The notes beneath the pieces are model-generated. The model worked only from the letters and a program-made list of their open reading frames with translations, did no database searches and was not told where the DNA came from. Positions 7,972-12,920 of a stretch of DNA of 13,950 nt are shown here, one piece after another. The translations under genes and the position numbers were made by a program. Each line of letters starts with the position of its first letter. Positions within the stretch are counted from its first letter, which is position 1. The DNA comes from JACQAI01 sp035507915 (GTDB lineage Bacteria; Pseudomonadota; Alphaproteobacteria; Elsterales; Elsteraceae). Location of the stretch: positions 1-13,950 of the forward strand of contig DATJNS010000347.1 of the NCBI GenBank assembly GCA_035507915.1. The letters run 5' to 3'.

Positions 7972-8502
7972 ATGGCGCCGCCGCTAGAAGAAGGATCCGG
8001 ATTTGCCGGTTATGGGGCGTTTGGCGAGCGCGTTGTCGCGACCCTGATCGATATGGTGATCGTGGGCGTTCCCGTCGCCACCGTCGAGCGGCTCTTCGAG
8101 CTGATCACTGGCAAGGCGGTTTCATTCGCGATCCAGTTTGCCTATTTCGACGTTAACGCAGAGACGGTCCTCTATCTTGTCTATGCGACGGTTTTCCTGG
8201 GATCGGATTGGGACGCGACTCCGGGCAAGAAGCTGCTCCAACTCAAAGTCGTCGACGAGAATGGCAGGGGTTTGAGCCTGCCGCGCGCGGCAGGGCGGGT
8301 CTTGATGAGCATGATATCGCTCGTGCTCTTGCCGCTGACGTGGTTGATGCTGGCGGTGGACAAGCGCAAGCGGTCGCTTCACGATCGCTTGGTCGGCTCC
8401 TTTGTGGTCAGGGTTCCCAAACGTCGCCGTCCAAGCAGCCGTGCGGACGGCGGCCACGACGAGCCGCCACCCGTTCCCGTCGGAACAACGGTCGCGTCCT
8501 AG
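7972..8502 (+). CDS. RDD-family membrane protein
   Basis: A 176-residue integral membrane protein with the RDD pattern: GERVVATLIDMVIVGVP (R20, D27), a second membrane segment near 64-77, ATPGKKLLQLKVVD (82-95), a third segment near 109-129, and the C-terminal LHDRLVGSFVVR (D138). The remaining C-terminus is basic then Pro-rich. RDD proteins are poorly characterised; some have been linked to ion transport or stress. The start is uncertain: ATG 7972 is preferred, GTG 7957 and GTG 7930 are in frame, and the last would overlap the LigJ-like stop. It lies 31 bases after that gene and is probably co-transcribed. Its base composition is visibly less GC-rich than its neighbours, with more A/T third positions, so it may be a separate acquisition. 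A role in the catabolic operon is not evident. Confidence 0.8.
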   Translation: MAPPLEEGSGFAGYGAFGERVVATLIDMVIVGVPVATVERLFELITGKAVSFAIQFAYFDVNAETVLYLVYATVFLGSDWDATPGKKLLQLKVVDENGRGLSLPRAAGRVLMSMISLVLLPLTWLMLAVDKRKRSLHDRLVGSFVVRVPKRRRPSSRADGGHDEPPPVPVGTTVAS

Positions 8503-8518
8503 GCGGAGCGGAGATCCG

Positions 8519-9454
8519 TTACGCGAGCCCGAGCGTGCTCGGCGCGAACAATTCTTCGGGCGCGTAGGCCTTGGGCGTGACCTGCTGCTCCGCGGAGAAG
8601 CGGCTGATCGCGTCGAGCGCCTTGCGGTTGGCCGCCACGCCGAACGGGAACGGGTCGCCGCCGACGCCCGCCTGCAGCGCGAGCGCGGTCTTGTCGGCGG
8701 GCGCGAGCGCGCGGTCCTCGGCCAGGCGCGCGAGATAGGCGTCCTTCGAGGCCTTGAACAGGCCGAACAGCTCCGCGGCGAGCCACGGGTTGGCGGCGAG
8801 CACGGCGTCCTTCACCACGATGCCGTGGTTCATCCGATAGATGCCGGTCCTGCGGTAGTAGGCGAAGCCGGCCGCGCGCGCGTCGGGGATCAGCGGCTGG
8901 ATGTCGGGCGAGTCGCTCTTGATGTCGCCGATGCCGGCGTCGAGCTCGCGCGCCGCCATGAGGGCGCCGAGATCCTTGCCGCGCAGCGAATAGTCGACGT
9001 TGGCCGGCGCCTGGTACTCGGCCACGTGCTCGTCGTCGGTCGCGACCCAGGTGATCTTGCCGAGGTCGACGCCGTATTCGCTCGCCAGGATGCCGCGCAC
9101 CCACAACCCGGTCGTCACCGTGTAGCCGCGGTTGACGCCGACCCGGCGGCCCTCCAGGTCCTTCGGAGTCCTGACGCCGGCCTTGACGTTGTGCCAGACC
9201 GCCCAGTGGTGGAAATTGCGCGTCACGAACACGGGGATCGCGGTGAACGGCTTGCCGAGAGCCTTGGCGCACAGATAGGTCGTGAACGCCATCTCGCAGA
9301 CGTCGAACTCGAGGTCGCGCGCCATCCGGCGCATCGCGCGCGTGATCGGCTGGATCTCGACCGGCTCGAAAGCGATCCGCTCGGAGCGCACGGCGCCGTC
9401 CTTCAGGGCCTTGGTGAGGCCGTAGCTTCCGATCGCGATCTTGAGGGGCAGCAC
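8519..9454 (-). CDS. 4,5-dihydroxyphthalate decarboxylase-like protein (periplasmic-binding fold)
   Basis: A 311-residue protein beginning LPLKIAIGSYGLTKALKDG, with later landmarks FDVCEMAFTTYL, AIPVFVTRNFHHW, TPKDLEGRRVGVNRGYTVTTG, WVRGILASEYGVDLGKITWV and YYRRTGIYRMNHGIVV. This order matches the Pht5-type 4,5-dihydroxyphthalate decarboxylase family, which has a type-II periplasmic-binding (NMT1/THI5-like) fold. GTG 9454 is preferred because it has GGAG about ten bases upstream and gives the usual family N-terminus; TTG 9511 is an alternative. Neither start gives a signal peptide, which argues for a cytoplasmic enzyme over an ABC-transporter binding protein, and no transporter genes adjoin it. 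It is convergent with the RDD gene, with a 16-base gap. In phthalate catabolism such an enzyme makes protocatechuate, the pathway in which LigJ acts. The family call is moderately sure; the reaction is unproven. Confidence 0.75.
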   Translation of the reverse strand: MLPLKIAIGSYGLTKALKDGAVRSERIAFEPVEIQPITRAMRRMARDLEFDVCEMAFTTYLCAKALGKPFTAIPVFVTRNFHHWAVWHNVKAGVRTPKDLEGRRVGVNRGYTVTTGLWVRGILASEYGVDLGKITWVATDDEHVAEYQAPANVDYSLRGKDLGALMAARELDAGIGDIKSDSPDIQPLIPDARAAGFAYYRRTGIYRMNHGIVVKDAVLAANPWLAAELFGLFKASKDAYLARLAEDRALAPADKTALALQAGVGGDPFPFGVAANRKALDAISRFSAEQQVTPKAYAPEELFAPSTLGLA

Positions 9455-9529
9455 GGCTGGCAGCTCCGCGACAGTGCCGCGCGAGCATAGCGGCAACGGC
9501 GGGGGCGGCAAACCGGCGGGGCGCGGGGG

Positions 9530-10045
9530 CTAATCGGTCTCGGCCATGTGACGCGCCTCGGGTTCCGCGTGCGCAGCGTGAGGGGCGTGCGCGCCGCGGC
9601 GGCGAGCGCGCCGGGGTGCCGGATGCAACGGCCAGTAGCGAACCATGACGAGATAGGTGAACGACGCCGACCAACCGATCATGACCAGGCCGTTGAGCGA
9701 CTCGACGCCGGCGATCAGGCGCGCGTGCGAGACCGGATAGACCTCGCCGAAGCCGAGCGAGGTGTAGGTGACCGCCGAGAAATAGATGTAGTCCTCGAGG
9801 CTGGTGAGCGGCGTGCCGCCGAAGCCGCCCATGCCGAGCTGGGTCGTCATGAGCCAGTAGCCGCCGCCGTAGAGCCAAACCTCGATGGTGTGCGCCGCGA
9901 ACACCGCGCACACCACGACGATGATGCGCGCGCGCGGCGGCACGGGAAGCTCCGAGAGATGCAGCGAAGTGATCCGCAGCACTTCGTAGTGGATCAGGAT
10001 GGTCAGCGCGACCAGCACGACCGCGGCGATCATCGGCTCGATCAT
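9530..10045 (-). CDS. Two-pore-helix ion channel (Ion_trans_2-like), probable K+ channel
   Basis: A 171-residue membrane protein. Seen: hydrophobic segments near 4-24, 41-60 and 108-137, with a pore-loop signature TYTSLGFGEVYP (filter residues T95-S-L-G-F-G-E101) before the last. This corresponds to the K+ channel filter TxGYGD, here read as SLGFGE, as in many bacterial Ion_trans_2 proteins. The C-terminus is basic, rich in Arg, His and Ala, and has no recognisable nucleotide-binding domain. Potassium selectivity is likely but not certain given the altered filter. ATG 10045 is used; a second ATG four codons in is possible because the upstream Shine-Dalgarno is weak. An FNR/FixK box at 10118-10131 and a CTATCA -10-like element at 10090-10095 (read on the minus strand) suggest low-oxygen induction. 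Confidence 0.82.
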   Translation of the reverse strand: MIEPMIAAVVLVALTILIHYEVLRITSLHLSELPVPPRARIIVVVCAVFAAHTIEVWLYGGGYWLMTTQLGMGGFGGTPLTSLEDYIYFSAVTYTSLGFGEVYPVSHARLIAGVESLNGLVMIGWSASFTYLVMVRYWPLHPAPRRARRRGAHAPHAAHAEPEARHMAETD

Positions 10046-10117
10046 CGGCGGGTCCGCACGGGAGCAGAGGGACGGGGACGCATGGCTCCTTGATAGCAGC
10101 GGAGCGGCGCGCCGTGC

Positions 10118-10131
10118 TTGACCTGGGTCAA
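10118..10131. promoter_or_regulatory. FNR/FixK-type box (channel gene side)
   Basis: TTGACCTGGGTCAA is a perfect TTGAC-N4-GTCAA dyad matching the FNR/FixK family consensus TTGAT-N4-ATCAA. Its centre is 79 bases from the channel start codon. A class II site (-41.5) would put the transcript start near 10083, with CTATCA (10090-10095, minus strand) as -10. Confidence 0.8.
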
Positions 10132-10161
10132 GAATGGCCGCCGCGCGGCGCGTGCGGCGTC

Positions 10162-10175
10162 TTGATGCAGATCAA
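10162..10175. promoter_or_regulatory. FNR/FixK-type box (small-gene side)
   Basis: TTGATGCAGATCAA matches the FNR consensus TTGAT-N4-ATCAA exactly. Its centre is about 90 bases before the ATG of the 90-aa gene, so a class II start would fall near 10210. It lies 44 bp centre-to-centre from the box at 10118-10131, so each divergent promoter seems to have its own site. Confidence 0.82.
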
Positions 10176-10258
10176 TGCCGTGCCCGCGCCGGCACGGCAT
10201 GTTGCGCCGATCGAGTGGGCGACCGCTCTGCATCGTCCGAGGGACGAGGACGTCACTG

Positions 10259-10531
10259 ATGCTGACCCATGACGAATGCCTGGCGCTGGCCGAGCTGACC
10301 GCCGAGGAGCGCGCAGTGATCGTCGAGCATGCGCATCGTCCCGACGTCGTGGCGTTCGATGCGTCGGGTTACGTCCAGCTGTCGCCCGACGGGGTCATGC
10401 GGATTCACGAATTCATTCGCGACGACATCGAGGCGGCGCTTCAAGCCCGCGACTTCGTCGAATCGGCGCGGTTGAAGCTGGTGGTCCGGCGCCTCCTCGA
10501 ACAGCAACATGGACGTACCATTAAGGCGTAA
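10259..10531 (+). CDS. Small uncharacterised protein, 90 aa, probable FNR/FixK target
   Basis: A 90-residue soluble, mostly helical-looking protein starting MLTHDECLALAELTAEERAV. A strong GAGGA Shine-Dalgarno eight bases before ATG 10259 fixes the start, although the frame is open further upstream. Seen: an acidic/Ala/Leu-rich first helix, a VVAFDASGYVQLSPDGVMRI middle segment, and a basic C-terminal helix (ARLKLVVRRLLEQQ). There are no cysteine clusters, membrane segments or known catalytic motif. It gives the impression of the short alphaproteobacterial conserved proteins found in low-oxygen gene groups, but I cannot assign a named family. It is divergent from the channel gene, preceded by a perfect FNR/FixK box, and convergent with the zeta-like gene 36 bases downstream. 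Function unknown. Confidence 0.75.
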   Translation: MLTHDECLALAELTAEERAVIVEHAHRPDVVAFDASGYVQLSPDGVMRIHEFIRDDIEAALQARDFVESARLKLVVRRLLEQQHGRTIKA

Positions 10532-10567
10532 GGCGCCGGCGTCGCGATTCGTCGGGGAAAGCGGCGT

Positions 10568-10888
10568 TCAGCCCTGCTTGACCTCGTGCGCGGCGTCGCG
10601 ATCGAACCGCTCGAACGCGCCGCGCACCTCGACCTCGGTGAAGGTCGCGCCGGCGGCCTTCAGGTCCTGGATCACCTTGTCGATCACGCCGTGCCCGCGC
10701 AGATGCGCGACATCGCCGGTGACGAGCGACGCCACGTAGCTTTCCGCCGCGCCGCCCTCGAGACCCATCTTCTGTGCCGCCCATCGCCCCAGCAGGCGAT
10801 TCCGGTGCGCCGCCGCCTTGAACTCCTGCTCCTCGCGGTGAGCGAACTGCTCCTCGAAGCCCAGGTCTCGATCGCGTTGCCAGGTCAT
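10568..10888 (-). CDS. DUF1476 protein, F1FO-ATPase inhibitor zeta-subunit paralogue
   Basis: A 106-residue protein starting MTWQRDRDLGFEEQFAHREE and continuing EFKAAAHRNRLLGRWAAQKMGL. It matches the DUF1476 pattern (FExKFA...E..FK..ARRNKLLGLWAA) of the alphaproteobacterial zeta subunit. In Paracoccus, zeta binds the F1 part of ATP synthase and blocks ATP hydrolysis through its N-terminus. Length equals the family's usual size of about 105 residues. The C-terminal half (VIDKVIQDLKAAGATFTEVE) fits the family's helical bundle but is more divergent. The start ATG 10888 has a GGGGG stretch about eight bases upstream. A TATGAT -10 element (10921-10926, minus strand) and an FNR/FixK box at 10951-10964 lie upstream, so expression under low oxygen is likely. 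No atp genes are nearby, suggesting a second, conditionally expressed copy. Confidence 0.82.
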   Translation of the reverse strand: MTWQRDRDLGFEEQFAHREEQEFKAAAHRNRLLGRWAAQKMGLEGGAAESYVASLVTGDVAHLRGHGVIDKVIQDLKAAGATFTEVEVRGAFERFDRDAAHEVKQG

Positions 10889-10920
10889 ATGCGTAACCCC
10901 CAGACCCTCTTTGTGTACGC

Positions 10921-10926
10921 ATCATA
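10921..10926 (-). promoter_or_regulatory. -10 element of the zeta-like gene
   Basis: TATGAT on the minus strand, one base off TATAAT. Its centre is 34 bases from the centre of the FNR/FixK box at 10951-10964, the spacing expected of a class II (-41.5) activator site, with a transcript start near 10914. Confidence 0.65.
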
Positions 10927-10950
10927 GCGCGATCGGCGCGGAAGCGAGCC

Positions 10951-10964
10951 TTGATCTGCGTCAA
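10951..10964. promoter_or_regulatory. Shared FNR/FixK-type box between divergent genes
   Basis: TTGATCTGCGTCAA matches TTGAT-N4-RTCAA. It is centred at 10957.5, with the minus-strand -10 (TATGAT) 34 bases to one side and the plus-strand -10 (TAGATT) 33 bases to the other. One bound dimer could serve as a class II site for both promoters. Confidence 0.82.
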
Positions 10965-10987
10965 GTCGGCCGGACGGGCGCCCGATG

Positions 10988-10993
10988 TAGATT
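10988..10993 (+). promoter_or_regulatory. -10 element of the 117-aa protein gene
   Basis: TAGATT on the plus strand, centred 33 bases from the FNR/FixK box centre at 10957.5. It predicts a transcript start near 11000 and a leader of roughly 37 bases before ATG 11037. Confidence 0.55.
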
Positions 10994-11036
10994 GCCTGTG
11001 GTGGCGCCGTCGCGCGCCGTCACGAGGTAGTCTCCG

Positions 11037-11390
11037 ATGAAAGTCATCCCCGACAAGGCCGAGGTCGCCGTCGAGTTCCCGGACAAGGCCTACATGGGCA
11101 CGTTCGGGCACAACTGCCGCTTCGAGGCGCGCGCGGACGGCACCGGCGTGGCGATCCGCCTGGAGCGCCATGACAGCGAGAAGCGCGAGGTCGACGTCCA
11201 CATTCATCACGGCCTGTTCGCCGACATTCTCGATGAGCTTGCCGAGGCGGTCGCCGCGCAGCCGCCGATCGACACCCCGCATCGCGAGGCGCTGCTGGCC
11301 GCGGCGCAGCGTCTGGCCGGCGCGCTGAAGGCGAAGCATCAGGCGGCCAGGGCGACGACGCGGTCGGAGCCCGGGAAAAAAGACAGTTAA
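11037..11390 (+). CDS. Uncharacterised 117-aa protein, probable FNR/FixK target
   Basis: A 117-residue soluble protein starting MKVIPDKAEVAVEFPDKAYM. GAGG nine bases upstream of ATG 11037 supports the start. Seen: a probable beta-rich first half (AEVAVEF, CRFEARADGTGVAIRLER, KREVDVHIHHG) followed by two helices (LFADILDELAEAVAAQ and HREALLAAAQRLAGALKAKHQ) and a basic, disordered-looking tail. There is a His cluster (HIHH) but no recognised metal-binding or catalytic motif. It faces the zeta-like gene and shares its FNR/FixK box, so the two are likely co-induced under low oxygen. The TAA stop lies inside a 19-bp palindrome. A response-regulator gene follows 78 bases later on the same strand. 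I do not recognise a named family. Confidence 0.75.
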   Translation: MKVIPDKAEVAVEFPDKAYMGTFGHNCRFEARADGTGVAIRLERHDSEKREVDVHIHHGLFADILDELAEAVAAQPPIDTPHREALLAAAQRLAGALKAKHQAARATTRSEPGKKDS

Positions 11391-11398
11391 ACTGTCTT
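11380..11398. repeat. 19-bp perfect palindrome over a stop codon
   Basis: AAGACAGTT-A-AACTGTCTT, a 9-bp inverted repeat with a one-base centre, contains the TAA stop of the 117-aa protein gene. An A6 run covers 11376-11381, so read on the minus strand the hairpin is followed by T6, like an intrinsic terminator in the antisense direction. It could equally be an operator for the downstream response regulator. It is AT-rich in an otherwise GC-rich region. Confidence 0.65.
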
Positions 11399-11468
11399 AA
11401 ATGGTGTGCGCGCCGTCACAGTCGTTAAGGTTAAATGGTGGAAATATTCCCATCAGGAGGGCTTGGCC

Positions 11469-11858
11469 ATGCGGCCGGATCCGATCCTGGTGGTCGACGA
11501 CGACGACGACGTGCGCGGCTACGCGGTCACGACGCTTGAGGACGCCGGGTACGCGGTCCTGACCGCCCGCGACGCCATCGAGGCGTTCGTCCTGCTCGAG
11601 CAGAACCCCAACATTCGGCTGATGTTCACCGACATCGTGATGCCGCGGATCGACGGCTTGATGCTCGCCGACATGGCCAAGCTGCGCCATCCCGAGCTGC
11701 GCGTCGTCTACGCCACCGGCTATCGCGATCGCGTCGAGCGCCAGCCCGGCTACCGCTACGGTCCGTTCCTCGACAAGCCCTACCGCCGCGGCGAGCTCGA
11801 GGCGGCGATCCGCGACACGCTCGCGCGGCCGCCGAGCCCCCTGGTTCCCTGCCGCTGA
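11469..11858 (+). CDS. Stand-alone response-regulator receiver (CheY-like)
   Basis: A 129-residue single receiver domain with no output domain. Seen: the acidic pocket in ILVVDDDDDVR (D10-D14), the phosphoacceptor Asp in MFTDIVMP (D55), the switch Thr in YATGY (T83), and the conserved Lys in FLDKPY (K103). All phosphotransfer residues are present, so it should be phosphorylated by a partner histidine kinase, which is not in this window. The DIVMP and DKPYRRGEL wording is typical of receivers attached to hybrid kinases and of orphan alphaproteobacterial regulators. A perfect AGGAGG Shine-Dalgarno lies eight bases before ATG 11469, one of the strongest in the window; the frame also opens at 11406 but without a comparable site. 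It is convergent with the stress-protein gene, with 8 bases between the stops. Confidence 0.9.
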   Translation: MRPDPILVVDDDDDVRGYAVTTLEDAGYAVLTARDAIEAFVLLEQNPNIRLMFTDIVMPRIDGLMLADMAKLRHPELRVVYATGYRDRVERQPGYRYGPFLDKPYRRGELEAAIRDTLARPPSPLVPCR

Positions 11859-11866
11859 CGGCGGCC

Positions 11867-12703
11867 TCAGTGCGACATCAGCACGGGCGCGGTCATGTGC
11901 TCGAGCATCGAGCGCGTGACGCCGCCGAGCGCCAGCTCGAGGATGCGCGCGTGGCCGTAGGCGCCCATCACGATCAGGTCGACGCCGAGATCGGCGGCGC
12001 GCGACAGCAGCACGTCGGCGACGCCGATGTCCTTGGCGACGTCGTGCGCCGCCTCGACCGTGACGCCGTGACGCGCCAGGTGCAGCGCCATGTCGGCGGC
12101 CGGCACGTCGCCATGGTGACGCAGCCCGTCGCGCGGGTTGACCGCCAGCACCGTCACCTTCTCGGCGGCCGCGAGGAACGGCAGGGCGTCGCTGATCGCG
12201 CGCGTCGCTTCGCGGCTGGCGTCCCAGGCGACCAGGACGCGCGTGCCGATGGTCTCGAAGCGGCCGGCGTAGGGCACGACGAGGACCGGGCGGCCGGTCG
12301 CCAGGATGACGCGGTCGATCGCGGTCTCGTCGGGCGCGCTGGGGTCGGTGTTGCGGTCCGGCTGGCCGACGATGGTCAGGTCGCAGTAGCGCGCGTTGAG
12401 CGCGATGTGGTCATCGACATAGCCGTCGGTGACCCGCCATTCGGTCGAGAGCTGCGTGCCGGCCATGTGACGGTCGAACAGCGTCTTGGCCGCCTGCGCG
12501 GCGGCCTCGGTGGCTTGGCGGTTGAGCTTGAGGAGGGCGTCCCTGAGCTCGACGGCCGCGTAGCCCGGGGTGGTCTCGAAGGGCCGCACGTGGAGCCCGA
12601 CCAGATGGGCGCCGAACCGCCGGGCGAGGATGGTCGCGACGTCGAGACGGGCCGCGCAACGCGGGGAGGGGTCGACGTGGACGAGAATGTCCTTGATCGT
12701 CAT
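11867..12703 (-). CDS. Tandem-domain universal stress protein (UspA family)
   Basis: A 278-residue cytoplasmic protein of two fused Usp domains. Domain 1 begins MTIKDILVHVDPSPRCAARL and ends around GRPVLVVPYAGRF. It lacks an intact nucleotide-binding loop. Domain 2 (about 155-278) has RVLVAWDASREATRAI and the full ATP-binding pattern GAYGHARILELALGGVTRSML (G-2x-G-9x-G) before the APVLMSH end. Usp proteins help survival under energy starvation and low oxygen; ATP binding is predicted for the second domain only. AGGAG nine bases before ATG 12703 fixes the start, although the frame is open to 12853. An FNR/FixK box at 12797-12810 lies upstream, with a TCTATC sequence (12771-12776, minus strand) as a possible -10. 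This fits the known control of usp genes by FNR-family regulators in several alphaproteobacteria. Confidence 0.9.
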   Translation of the reverse strand: MTIKDILVHVDPSPRCAARLDVATILARRFGAHLVGLHVRPFETTPGYAAVELRDALLKLNRQATEAAAQAAKTLFDRHMAGTQLSTEWRVTDGYVDDHIALNARYCDLTIVGQPDRNTDPSAPDETAIDRVILATGRPVLVVPYAGRFETIGTRVLVAWDASREATRAISDALPFLAAAEKVTVLAVNPRDGLRHHGDVPAADMALHLARHGVTVEAAHDVAKDIGVADVLLSRAADLGVDLIVMGAYGHARILELALGGVTRSMLEHMTAPVLMSH

Positions 12704-12796
12704 GATCGCGTTTCTCCTGGCTTGGGCGCTCGCCGCCGACGGTCGGCGTGCCGGGCTGATCGCATCAACCGATAGAATCCGTCCTAGCGCCATACC

Positions 12797-12810
12797 TTGA
12801 CGCAGATCAA
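12797..12810. promoter_or_regulatory. FNR/FixK-type box (stress-protein side)
   Basis: TTGACGCAGATCAA fits TTGAY-N4-RTCAA. Its centre is about 100 bases upstream of the stress-protein ATG. It is 34 bp centre-to-centre from the next box, so the divergent promoters appear to have one site each. Confidence 0.78.
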
Positions 12811-12830
12811 GTGATGGCGCCGCCGTAAAG

Positions 12831-12844
12831 TTGACCCATATCAA
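12831..12844. promoter_or_regulatory. FNR/FixK-type box (acyl-CoA synthetase side)
   Basis: TTGACCCATATCAA fits TTGAY-N4-RTCAA. Its centre is about 83 bases upstream of ATG 12921. CCTAGT (12868-12873), centred 33 bases away, is a possible -10, giving a class II arrangement with a transcript start near 12879. Confidence 0.78.
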
Positions 12845-12920
12845 GGTTAACATGGGTGGTCTCGGAGCCTAGTGCTCCGATCCGGCGGCGGCGCCGCGCG
12901 AAATATCCTGGTGACGCCCG

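Noticed and set aside
9455..9511. Upstream TTG start of the decarboxylase-like protein, possibly a signal peptide
   Set aside because: The added segment is Pro-rich with no basic start or hydrophobic core, so it is not a signal peptide. GTG 9454 gives the family's usual beginning.
12691..12706. TTGATCGTCATGATC near the stress-protein start as a further FNR-like site
   Set aside because: The second half-site does not read TCAA at the required spacing, and it overlaps the start codon and first codons of the gene.
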